Part shown: piece by piece, positions 8,270 through 15,973 of the stretch
Numbering within the stretch: position 1 is the stretch's first letter
Layout of the letters: each line of letters starts with the position of its first letter
Source of the DNA: [Actinomadura] parvosata subsp. kistnae
Lineage (GTDB): Bacteria > Actinomycetota > Actinomycetes > Streptosporangiales > Streptosporangiaceae
Direction of reading: 5' to 3'
Assembly (NCBI RefSeq): GCF_900323885.1
Contig: NZ_OOHJ01000022.1
Location: forward strand, 682,001 to 746,000
Length of the DNA: 64,000 bases
The notes under the pieces: generated by a model
What the model was told of the DNA's origin: nothing
The model's database searches: none
Seen by the model: the letters and a program-made list of their open reading frames with translations, nothing else
Made by a program: the position numbers and the translations under genes

Positions 8270-9178
8270 CTACGGCATCCACTTGCCGCCCGCCACGTCG
8301 ATCGTGAGGCCCGTGAGCCACGAGGACGCGCTGTCCGAGGCGAGGAACGCCGTCACGTTGGCCACGTCCAGCGGCGTCCCCAGACGGCCGAGCGGGTGCT
8401 CGGCCAGCATGCGTTCCTTGAACGCCGCCGGCATCCGCTCCTCCAGGCGATCCGTCATGATCGTCGAAGGCGCGACGGCGTTGACCCGGATGCCCGCCGG
8501 GGCCACCTCGTGCGCGAGCTGCCTCGTCAGCGCGATCACGCCCGCCTTCGCCGCCGTGTACGCGATGGAAGCCGAGGTGGGCGTGCGGGCCGCCAGCGAC
8601 GACATCGTGATGATCGAGCCACGGCCGCGCTCCCGCATGCCCGGCAGGAAGCTCTTGATGACCAGGTACGTCGAGGTGAGGTTGGCCTGCACGGTGGCCT
8701 GCCAGTCCTCCTCGGGAAGCTCGTCGATCGGCCGCGGCCGGCCACCCGTGCCGCCGCCCGCGAAGATCGCCAGCACGTCCACGGGGCCGAGACGCCGCTC
8801 GGTCTCCACGCGCATGGCCTCGATGGCGGCGAAGTCGGTGGTGTCGGCCCCGATCCCGATCACCTCACCTGATCCTCCGGCCCGCTGTCCGGCGCCCTGC
8901 TCGACGCCCTGCTCGACGCCCTGCTCGGCGCCCTGCTCGACGCCCTGCTCGACGCCCTGGTCGGCGTGCTGTGCAGCGCCCTGGTCGGCGTGCTGTCCGG
9001 CATCCTGAACGGCGTGCTGTGCGGCGTGTTCCACGGCGGAGGCGAGGGCGGCCGGGTCGCGGCCGTTGACGACGACCTTCATGCCCTGCTCGGCCAGCAC
9101 CCGGGCGGTCTCCTTGCCGATGCCACCAGAACCGCCGGTCACCAGCGCCACTTTGCCCTGCAGATCCGGAAATCTCAT
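8270..9178 (-). CDS. Short-chain dehydrogenase/reductase (FabG-like) with repeat insertion
   Basis: A classical SDR: TGGSGGIG cofactor motif near residue 14, a catalytic serine in the TMSSLAA segment, YTAAK as the Y-x-x-x-K pair, and the C-terminal DVAGG. The start chosen is ATG at 9178 (MRFPDLQGKVALVTGG); the longer in-frame extension has no SDR character. The protein is 302 residues instead of the usual 245-255. The excess is a low-complexity block at about residues 49-102, rich in Q, A, D and G with GVEQ/GAEQ tetrapeptides, inserted between the NGRD loop after strand 2 and the IGIGAD strand. Substrate unknown. The block lies on the surface side of the Rossmann fold, so the enzyme may still be active. 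Confidence 0.85.
   Translation of the reverse strand: MRFPDLQGKVALVTGGSGGIGKETARVLAEQGMKVVVNGRDPAALASAVEHAAQHAVQDAGQHADQGAAQHADQGVEQGVEQGAEQGVEQGVEQGAGQRAGGSGEVIGIGADTTDFAAIEAMRVETERRLGPVDVLAIFAGGGTGGRPRPIDELPEEDWQATVQANLTSTYLVIKSFLPGMRERGRGSIITMSSLAARTPTSASIAYTAAKAGVIALTRQLAHEVAPAGIRVNAVAPSTIMTDRLEERMPAAFKERMLAEHPLGRLGTPLDVANVTAFLASDSASSWLTGLTIDVAGGKWMP
8894..8956 (-). repeat. 12-bp tandem repeat inside SDR gene
   Basis: About five 12-bp units (GCCCTGCTCGAC and variants on the + strand) encode GVEQ/GAEQ tetrapeptides in the SDR. Less regular related units flank them, giving a repetitive tract of about 8873-9034. The period is a multiple of three, so changes in copy number keep the frame. 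Confidence 0.85.
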
Positions 9179-9253
9179 GACTGCGCTCCCTCGTGGGGTG
9201 GGGTCCGTCCTCTCCCACCCACAGTGCCCTGCACGAGGGGACACGGCATCGGG

Positions 9254-9283
9254 CCCGGGGCGCGCCTCCACCTGCGCCCCGGG
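9254..9283 (-). terminator. GC-rich hairpin between two leftward genes
   Basis: A 10-bp perfect stem (CCCGGGGCGC / GCGCCCCGGG) with a 10-nt loop lies 100 nt downstream of the amidohydrolase stop and upstream of the SDR start. It could end the amidohydrolase transcript or attenuate the SDR. There is no U-run. Confidence 0.4.
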
Positions 9284-9382
9284 GACTGGGGACACCACCC
9301 AGGCCCTACTCCCGGCGGGTGCGGCCGACCGCGCCCCCTACTCCCCCGGTCGTAGCGGACGCTCTGTCGGCTCGCGCTCCTC

Positions 9383-10219
9383 CTAGAGCTTGTACGCCCG
9401 CCGCGCCGTCCCGGCGAACACCTCCTCCCGCTCGCTCTCCGACAGCCCGGCGCACAGCTCGTCCGCGGCCGAAACGACCTGGTCGTACCCGGCCGCGAGC
9501 AGGCAGACGGGCCAGTCGGAGCCGAACATCACCCGTGAAGGGCCGAACTCCTCCAGCACCACCTCGGCGTACGGCCGCAGGTCGGCCACCCGCCACGACT
9601 CCCAGTCGGCCTCGGTGACCATGCCCGACAGCTTGCAGAAGACGTTCGGGTACGCGGCCAGCTCCCTGATCCGGCCGCGCCACGGCTCCAGCTCCCCGGA
9701 GGCGATCGGCGGCTTGGACAGGTGGTCGAGCACGAACGTCAGCTCGGGCAGCGCGGCCACCGTGTCGACGGCGGCGGGCAGCTGGTGCGGCAGCGTCAGC
9801 AGGTCGTAGGCGAGCCCGGCGGCGGCCACGGCGGCCAGCCCGCGGCGCACGTCGGGCCGGTTGAGCCAGGCGGGGTCGGCCTCGGACTGCACGCCGTGCC
9901 GCACACCCACCAGCCCGGCCGGCAGCGCGGCGAGCGTGTCGGCGGCGTCGGGCGAGGTCAGGTCGACCCATCCGACCACTCCGGCGACCAGGTCGGACCC
10001 GGCGGCCAGGGTCAGGAACTCGCGGGTCTCCTCCAGGTCGGCCAGCACCTGGACCAGCACGGTACCGGTCACCCCGGCGGCGGAGGCGGGCCCGGCGAGG
10101 TCGTCGAGCGTGTACGTGCGGCGGACCGGCGCCATCCTGTCGCCGTCGAGCCAGGCGTGGGGGCGGGCGGACAGGTCCCAGACGTGGTGGTGGGCATCGA
10201 TGCGATTCACGGCAGACAT
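9383..10219 (-). CDS. Amidohydrolase family 2 (lactonase-like) protein
   Basis: A metal-dependent TIM-barrel hydrolase of the Amidohydro_2 family, which includes fuconolactonase and 2-pyrone-4,6-dicarboxylate lactonase. The N-terminal DAHHHVWD carries the metal-binding histidines. FVLDHLSKPP and the C-terminal MFGSDWPV hold the conserved catalytic His and Asp of the family. The start chosen is ATG at 10219 (MSAVNRIDAHHH). An upstream in-frame extension is possible but unlike relatives, which begin close to the DAHHH motif. Length 278 residues matches the family. It is divergent from a drug exporter gene. A sugar-lactone substrate is the most common role, but no sugar pathway is visible nearby. 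Confidence 0.85.
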   Translation of the reverse strand: MSAVNRIDAHHHVWDLSARPHAWLDGDRMAPVRRTYTLDDLAGPASAAGVTGTVLVQVLADLEETREFLTLAAGSDLVAGVVGWVDLTSPDAADTLAALPAGLVGVRHGVQSEADPAWLNRPDVRRGLAAVAAAGLAYDLLTLPHQLPAAVDTVAALPELTFVLDHLSKPPIASGELEPWRGRIRELAAYPNVFCKLSGMVTEADWESWRVADLRPYAEVVLEEFGPSRVMFGSDWPVCLLAAGYDQVVSAADELCAGLSESEREEVFAGTARRAYKL

Positions 10220-10368
10220 CCTATGTATCCGGTAAGAGTGATCAACAGTGGCGAACGACGGCCACACCCGGCGAGCCGTGCCCGCGACCGTGACCGGCCC
10301 CATGTCGAAAAGCTCCCGCCCGCTCCGACCAACGTGCGAAACGTCAAGAGACCAGGGAGTTCTTGGAC

Positions 10369-11889
10369 ATGGGAACCAATCGAGCGTGGTGGGGGCTGGT
10401 CGTGCTCCTGCTGCCGACCTTGCTCGTCGCGATGGACATGACGGCGTTGTTCCTCGCGCTGCCGCAGCTGAGCGCCGACCTGGGCGCCGGCGGCGTCGAG
10501 CAGTTGTGGATCAGTGACGCCTACGGGTTCATGGTGGCCGGCCTGGTCATCACGATGGGCACGCTCGGCGACCGGATCGGCCGCCGGCGGCTGCTGATGA
10601 TCGGGGCGGCGGCGTTCGCGGTGCTGTCGGTCGTGGCCGCGTGCTCGACCAGCCCGGTGATGCTGATCGTCGCGCGGGCCCTGCTGGGGGTGGCTGGGGC
10701 GACGCTGATGCCGTCCACTCTCGCCCTGATCACCAACATGTTCCCGGACGGGCGGCAGCGCGGCCGGGCCATCGCCATCTGGGCGACCTGCCAGTTCACC
10801 GGCGGCGCGCTCGGCCCGGTGCTGGCCGGGTTCCTGCTGCAGTACTTCTGGTGGGGCTCGGTGTTCCTGGTGGCCGTGCCCGCGATGGCGGTGCTGCTGC
10901 TCGCCGGGCCGGTCCTGCTGCCGGAGTTCCGGGGCGGCCGGGCCGGGCGGCTGGACCCGGCCAGCGTCGGGCTGTCGCTCGCGGCGGTGCTCCTGATGGT
11001 GTACGGGATCAAGCAGCTCACCGTCGAGGACGTCCCGGTGGGGCCCGCGGTGGCGCTGGCCGCGGGTGCCGCCCTCGGTTTCGTGTTCGTCCGCCGTCAG
11101 TTGCGCCTGGAGTCGCCGCTGCTGGACCTGCGGCTGTTCCGCAACCGTCCGTTCACGGCCGTGATCGTCGCGCTCGTCTTCGCCGGCATCGCGATGGCCG
11201 GCACCGGCCTGCTGGTGACCCAGTACCTGCAGAGCGTGCTGGGCTTCTCGCCGGTCCTGTCGGCGATCCTGTTCGCCCCCATGGGCCTCGGCACGGCCGC
11301 CGGCACCATGCTCGCCCCCGCGCTGGCCCGCCGGACGAGCCCCACCTCCGCGATCGCCGGCGGCCTCGTGGTGTCGGCCCTGGGCAGCCTCCTGCTGATC
11401 TTCGTCGGCACGGACGGGCCCACCGCCCTCCCCCTGGTGATGACCGGCATCACCGTCCTGGCCCTGGGCACCGGCCCCCTGTTCGCGCTGGGCACCGGCC
11501 TGATCGTCGGCTCCGTACCGCCGGAGCGCGCCGGCTCGGCCGCGGCCCTGTCGGAGACCGGCAACTACTTCGGCGGCTCGCTCGGCTTCGCCCTGCTCGG
11601 CGTGGTGGCCGCGATCGTCTACCGCAGCCACATGGACGGCACCCCCACCACCACCGACTCCCTGGCGGGCGCGATCGCCGCCGCCGCGCGACTCCCCGCC
11701 GAGCAGGCCGCGGTCCTGCTGGACACCGCCCGGACGGCGTTCACAGCCGGCCTGCACGTCAACGGCGCCGTGGCGGCGGTCATCTTCACCGGCCTGGCCG
11801 TACTGATCCCCACCATGCGCCCGTCGACCTCCACCGCAGAAGCCCCGCTCGGAGAAGCACGTGGCGCCGACATTTCCCCCGCTTCCTGA
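10369..11889 (+). CDS. DHA2-family MFS drug exporter (14-TM)
   Basis: A 506-residue major facilitator of the 14-helix drug:H+ antiporter group (QacA/SmvA-like). Motif A between helices 2 and 3 is GDRIGRRR. The N-terminal segment includes LVAMDMTALFLALPQL with the acidic residue in helix 1 typical of DHA2 pumps, and helix 5 contains GGALGPVLAG (antiporter motif C). The start is ATG with AGGGAG nine bases upstream; a TTG two codons earlier is possible. No regulator is adjacent on the same strand. Substrate is probably a cationic lipophilic compound by analogy only. Confidence 0.88.
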   Translation: MGTNRAWWGLVVLLLPTLLVAMDMTALFLALPQLSADLGAGGVEQLWISDAYGFMVAGLVITMGTLGDRIGRRRLLMIGAAAFAVLSVVAACSTSPVMLIVARALLGVAGATLMPSTLALITNMFPDGRQRGRAIAIWATCQFTGGALGPVLAGFLLQYFWWGSVFLVAVPAMAVLLLAGPVLLPEFRGGRAGRLDPASVGLSLAAVLLMVYGIKQLTVEDVPVGPAVALAAGAALGFVFVRRQLRLESPLLDLRLFRNRPFTAVIVALVFAGIAMAGTGLLVTQYLQSVLGFSPVLSAILFAPMGLGTAAGTMLAPALARRTSPTSAIAGGLVVSALGSLLLIFVGTDGPTALPLVMTGITVLALGTGPLFALGTGLIVGSVPPERAGSAAALSETGNYFGGSLGFALLGVVAAIVYRSHMDGTPTTTDSLAGAIAAAARLPAEQAAVLLDTARTAFTAGLHVNGAVAAVIFTGLAVLIPTMRPSTSTAEAPLGEARGADISPAS

Positions 11890-11912
11890 CAGATCGAGCA
11901 CATCCGGCAATA

Positions 11913-11954
11913 TTGAACTCGACTTATAATAAATCGACTTCTATATTGTTCGGA
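11913..11954 (+). promoter_or_regulatory. AT-rich promoter, possible leaderless start
   Basis: An AT-rich stretch holds TATAAT (11925-11930) and TATATT (11942-11947), with a direct repeat TCGACTT at 11919 and 11934. TATATT ends six bases before the ATG at 11954, the distance expected between a -10 box and the first transcribed base. No ribosome site precedes the ATG, so the mRNA may be leaderless. Confidence 0.5.
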
Positions 11955-13411
11955 TGGGCGTCGACAAACCGTGCGAGATCTTCGACCGCGAAGTGGAGTG
12001 GGCCGAGCTGGTCGACTTCATCAACGACCCGTCCCCGTACCCGACGCTGGGCGTGGTGTCAGGAAGGCGACGCCAGGGCAAGACCCTCTTGCTCGGCTCA
12101 CTCTGCGACGCGGCCGGCGGCATCTACATCGAAGGCACCGAGGCGCTTCCCGCCGAGCACTTCCATCTCATCGGCGAGCAACTGGCCGCCCGGCTCGCCA
12201 GCCCGGCCCCGCTGCACTTCACCTCCTGGCGCGCGGTCATCGAAGCGATCCTCGACCTGAAGACGTCGTCGCCGCTGCCCGTGGTCATCGACGAGTTCCC
12301 CTATCTGGTCAAGGTCTCCCCCGAGCTTCCGTCGGTGCTCCAGGCCGCCCTCGATCTGCGCCGGCGCAAGGGAGGGTCACCGATCCGGCTGATCCTGTGC
12401 GGCTCCGCTCTCACGTTCATGGGCGGCTTGCTGGCCGGGAACGCTCCCCTGCGTGGGCGGGCGGGCCTGGAGCTGATCGTGCCCACCCTGGACTATCGGC
12501 TGGCCGCCGAGTTCTGGCAGATCAGCGACCCCAGGCTGGCGCTGCTCACGCATGCCGTCGTCGGCGGGACACCCGCCTACCGCCGCGAGTACGTACGCGA
12601 TGACACGCCCCGGTCCCTCGACGATTTCGACGACTGGGTCCGGCGAGCGGTACTCAATCCGGCGCGGCCGCTGTTCCGGGAGGCCCGTTATCTCCTCGCG
12701 GAGGAGCCGGACCTGCACGACGGAGCCCTGTACCACTCGGTCCTGGCGGCGGTGGCGGAGGGGAACGCCTCGCGGGGCGGCATCGCGGGTTACATCGGCC
12801 GCAAGTCCACGGAGATCAGTCATCCGCTCACCGTCCTGGAGGACGCCGGTCTGCTGGCCAAGTCGCCCGACATGCTGCGCGCGGCCCGCCCGCTCTACCG
12901 GATCACGGAGCCGCTGATCACCTTCTACCACGCGGTGATGCGCCCGGCCTGGCGGGAGCTGGAGCGGCGGCGCGCCACCGAGGTGTGGCAGCGCAGCCGC
13001 GATCGGTTCCTGAGCCAGGTGGTGGGTCCGCACTTCGAAGAGATCTGCCGCACCTGGGCCGCCGATGTCGCGGGCGCCGAAGCCTTCGGCGGCGTACCGG
13101 GTGAGGTCGGGCACGGGGTCGTCAACGATCCCCAGCGCCGGACCAGTCACGAGGTGGACGTGGTGGTCCTCGGAGAGCCGGACGGCGGGCCTCGCAAGGT
13201 GCTCTCCCTCGGCGAGGTCACATGGGGAGACACCATGTGCGAGGGGCACGTCGAGCGGCTCCGCCGCGTCCGCGACCTGCTCGCGGCACGGGGTTACGAC
13301 ACCCGATCGACCCGGCTGGCCTGCTACAGCGCCGCGGGGTTCACCGCGGACCTGCTGGCCGCGGAGGGCGACGAGCTCATGCTGGTCACGCCGGAACGCC
13401 TCTACGCCTGA
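11954..13411 (+). CDS. ATP-binding protein with DUF234 C-terminal domain
   Basis: A 485-residue protein with an N-terminal P-loop ATPase of the archaeal-type ATPase_2 family: GRRRQGKT Walker A near residue 37, VVIDEFPYL Walker B, and LILCGSALTFM as the sensor-1 strand. A winged-helix-like region follows (ISHPLTVLEDAGLL). The C-terminus (EEICRTW...HEVDVVVL...LGEVTWG) is the DUF234 domain, a PD-(D/E)XK nuclease-like fold. The usual E-x-K is replaced by E-V-T, so nuclease activity is doubtful. Such proteins are widespread in archaea and actinobacteria with no settled function. It stands alone, and the AT-rich promoter suggests independent expression. Confidence 0.8.
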   Translation: MGVDKPCEIFDREVEWAELVDFINDPSPYPTLGVVSGRRRQGKTLLLGSLCDAAGGIYIEGTEALPAEHFHLIGEQLAARLASPAPLHFTSWRAVIEAILDLKTSSPLPVVIDEFPYLVKVSPELPSVLQAALDLRRRKGGSPIRLILCGSALTFMGGLLAGNAPLRGRAGLELIVPTLDYRLAAEFWQISDPRLALLTHAVVGGTPAYRREYVRDDTPRSLDDFDDWVRRAVLNPARPLFREARYLLAEEPDLHDGALYHSVLAAVAEGNASRGGIAGYIGRKSTEISHPLTVLEDAGLLAKSPDMLRAARPLYRITEPLITFYHAVMRPAWRELERRRATEVWQRSRDRFLSQVVGPHFEEICRTWAADVAGAEAFGGVPGEVGHGVVNDPQRRTSHEVDVVVLGEPDGGPRKVLSLGEVTWGDTMCEGHVERLRRVRDLLAARGYDTRSTRLACYSAAGFTADLLAAEGDELMLVTPERLYA

Positions 13412-13427
13412 GACCTCTGGCCCGCCG

Positions 13428-14684
13428 CTACGTGGCTGCCTGGTCGAGGGTGGTGGCGCGGGCCAGGAACAGCTCGCGCTCGCGGTCGTTGCGGGTCAGC
13501 TCCGCCGCGCGGCGGAACTCGGCGGCGGCCTCTTCCGAGCGGCCGAGCTTGGCCAGCAGGTCGCCGCGGACGGCGGGCAGGTGGGCGTAGTGGCGCAGCG
13601 TGCGCTCGGTCAGGAGGGTGTCGGCGAGTGCCAGCCCCGCGGCGGGGCCGTCGGCCATGCCGACGGCGACCGCCCGGTTCAGCTCCACGACGGGTGAGGG
13701 GGTGAGGTGGGCCAGGAGCCGGTAGAGGGCGGCGATCCTGGGCCAGTCGGTGGCCTGCGGGGTGCGGGCGCGGGCGTGGCAGGCGGCGATGGCGGCCTGG
13801 AGTCCGTACGGGCCGAGCGTGCCCAGCTCCTCGGCGCGGCGCAGGCCGTCGAGGCCGCGGCGGACGAGGAGGTGGTCCCAGCGGCTGCGGTCCTGGTCGG
13901 GGAGGAGGATCGGGGTGCCGTCGGGGGCCGTCCTGGCGGGGAGGCGGGACGCCTGGAGCTCCATGAGGGCCAGCAGGCCGTGCACCTCGGGCTCGGCGGG
14001 CATGAGGCCGGCCAGCACGCGGCCGAGGCGCATCGCCTCCTGGCAGAGGTCGGGGCGGGTCCAGTCGGGGCCGGCGCCGGCCGCGTACCCCTCGTTGAAG
14101 ATCAGGTAGATGACTTCGAGGACGGAGGCCAGCCGGGCGGGCAGCTCGGCGGGCGGGGGCAGCTCGATGGGGATCCTCTTGTCGGCGAGCGTGCGCTTGG
14201 CGCGGGAGATGCGCTGGCCGACGGTGGGCTCGGGGGCGAGGAAGGCGCGCGCGATCTCGGCGGTGGTCAGGCCGCCGAGCAGCCGGAGGGTGAGCGCGAG
14301 CCGTCCCTCGACCGGGAGCTGGGGGTGGCAGGCGGTGAAGATCAGGCGGAGCAGGTCGTCGCCGATGTGGTCGTCGAGGTCGGCTTCCGCCCACTCCTGG
14401 CGCAGTTCCATGTCACGGCCGATCTGTTCGAGCTTGCGCTGGTAGGTGTCGCGGCGGCGGAACTGGTCGATCGCGCGGTGCTTGGCGGTCTGCGTCAGCC
14501 AGGCGCCCGGATTGTCCGGTACGCCGGTGCGCGGCCATTCCTCCAGCGCCGCCACCAGGGCGTCCTGGGCCAGCTCCTCGGCCAGCCCGATGTCGCCGGC
14601 CATGCGGGCCAGCGCGGCGATGACCCGGGCGGACTCGATGCGCCAGACCGCTTCGACCGCCCGGTGGGTATCGGCTACCGTCAT
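13428..14684 (-). CDS. ECF42-group RNA polymerase sigma factor
   Basis: A 418-residue extracytoplasmic-function sigma factor with a long C-terminal extension. Region 2 occupies roughly residues 8-80 (EELAQDALVAALEEWP, RAIDQFRRR), region 4 about 110-175 (LTTAEIARAFLAPEPTVGQRI). The extension contains FNEGYAA and later helical TPR-like repeats (PAVRGDLLAKLGRSEEAAAEF), characteristic of ECF42, in which this domain is needed for activity and replaces an anti-sigma factor. It is the last gene of a three-gene unit with a DGPF/YCII protein and a DUF998 membrane protein. The sigma-DGPF pairing is the diagnostic context of ECF42. Confidence 0.93.
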   Translation of the reverse strand: MTVADTHRAVEAVWRIESARVIAALARMAGDIGLAEELAQDALVAALEEWPRTGVPDNPGAWLTQTAKHRAIDQFRRRDTYQRKLEQIGRDMELRQEWAEADLDDHIGDDLLRLIFTACHPQLPVEGRLALTLRLLGGLTTAEIARAFLAPEPTVGQRISRAKRTLADKRIPIELPPPAELPARLASVLEVIYLIFNEGYAAGAGPDWTRPDLCQEAMRLGRVLAGLMPAEPEVHGLLALMELQASRLPARTAPDGTPILLPDQDRSRWDHLLVRRGLDGLRRAEELGTLGPYGLQAAIAACHARARTPQATDWPRIAALYRLLAHLTPSPVVELNRAVAVGMADGPAAGLALADTLLTERTLRHYAHLPAVRGDLLAKLGRSEEAAAEFRRAAELTRNDRERELFLARATTLDQAAT

Positions 14685-14697
14685 GCGTCCTTGAATA

Positions 14698-15072
14698 TCA
14701 GGCGGGCGGCGCGAAGTCCGCCGGCCCGAACAGCCGCAGCACGTCGGCCTCGCCCTCCCAGCCCGGCCACAGGTCGCGGTGCAGCCGGACGAACCGGGAG
14801 GCCCACTCGACGGCCTCCTCCTTGCTCCGCACCTCGTACAGGGCGTAGCTGATCATTTCCTTGGCCTCGGCGAACGGGCCGTCGCTGACGATCAGCCGGC
14901 CGCCGCTGATCTCGACCCGCGCGCCTTCGGAGCTGGGCGCCAGGCCGCCGGTGTCGAGCAGGGAGCCGGACTCGGTGGCCTCCTGGCCGAGCTTCATGAT
15001 GGCGTCCATGAGGTCGGCCGGGGGCGGGCCGTCGGGCTGGGCGGTGACTTTGAGGGTGACGAGGTAACGCAT
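14698..15072 (-). CDS. YCII/DGPF-domain protein partner of ECF42 sigma factor
   Basis: A 124-residue single-domain protein of the YCII-related (DGPF) family. The signature VSDGPFAEAKE lies near residue 82, followed by the YALYEVRSKEEAVEWA helix. These ferredoxin-like-fold proteins accompany ECF42 sigma factors in many actinobacteria and may sense a small ligand, but no biochemical role is established. It ends 13 nt before the sigma start and begins 4 nt after the DUF998 stop, supporting one transcript. Confidence 0.92.
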   Translation of the reverse strand: MRYLVTLKVTAQPDGPPPADLMDAIMKLGQEATESGSLLDTGGLAPSSEGARVEISGGRLIVSDGPFAEAKEMISYALYEVRSKEEAVEWASRFVRLHRDLWPGWEGEADVLRLFGPADFAPPA

Positions 15073-15076
15073 GCTC

Positions 15077-15751
15077 TCAGTGCCCTTCGGTGATGATGGT
15101 GGCCGGGAGGGAGCGGGACAGGTCCAGCGACACTAGCGACATCCAGCACCAGAGGGCCACGATGCCGGCGACGAACAGGAGGTTGGCCCACGCGATCCCG
15201 CCGCCGCCGGCGATGCCGGCGAACGAGCCGAGGAACAGGGTGCCGGTGATCCGCGAGTACCAGGCCCAGCCCTGGCGGCCGTCGCGGGCGTACCGGGAGG
15301 CGATGACGTAGCAGGCCGCGCTCACGCACAGGAAGCCCACGCCGCCGACGGCCATGTGCAGGATCCCGGAGAGGGTGACGGTGCCGGGCCCCTCCGGCGT
15401 TCCGGCGGGGAAGCCCATGGCGGGGTCGGCGGGGAAGAGCGCGGCGCCGATCAGGCTCGCGCCGAACACCCCGACCAGGACGGGAGCCCAGCGGGCGCCG
15501 CGCCCCGGGGCCAGCGCCCGGCGCAGGCCGGCGGCGGCGGCGAGGGTGGCCAGGGCGGTGAGGACGAAGTTGAGCGTCTGGATCCAGCCGACGTCGCCGC
15601 CCGCCAGGTAGCTCCAGGGGTGGCGGGCCAGGTCGAAGCCCTCCCTGGTGAACGCCTGCGCCAGGGAAACGGTCACGTACATGGGGCCGGCCAGGACGCC
15701 GCAGGCGAGCAGGAGGCGCGGGCGGGAGGAGGAGCGGGCGAGCTGGGTCAT
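15077..15751 (-). CDS. DUF998-type membrane protein
   Basis: A 224-residue integral membrane protein with about six hydrophobic helices. Landmarks are CGVLAGPMYV in helix 1, FDLARHPWSYLAGGDVGWIQTLNF in the first loop, FPADPAMGFPAGTPE, and LSGILHMAVGG. These match the DUF998 family (FDLxRHxxSxLxxGxxGWIQ). Function unknown. It is first in the ECF42 unit and presumably contributes to the same response or is a regulated target. The ATG is followed by basic residues before helix 1. Confidence 0.8.
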   Translation of the reverse strand: MTQLARSSSRPRLLLACGVLAGPMYVTVSLAQAFTREGFDLARHPWSYLAGGDVGWIQTLNFVLTALATLAAAAGLRRALAPGRGARWAPVLVGVFGASLIGAALFPADPAMGFPAGTPEGPGTVTLSGILHMAVGGVGFLCVSAACYVIASRYARDGRQGWAWYSRITGTLFLGSFAGIAGGGGIAWANLLFVAGIVALWCWMSLVSLDLSRSLPATIITEGH

Positions 15752-15973
15752 AGTGATCCACCTTTAGGTCGCGGGGGCCGGCGGGTCCGGCCCTCTGACC
15801 AGGCGGCGAACGAGCCGGGCGGATTTCGACACGATCCGCTGGATTTTTTCGGCGAAGCGATCGGGGCTCACGAGCCTTGAGAGGTGACCGGTTTCGAGGG
15901 GCGCGACGTGTGGGTGAACGGCCGCCGCGCGCAGAGCCGCAACAACCGGGCCGCCGCCGTCGTCCAACCCCGC

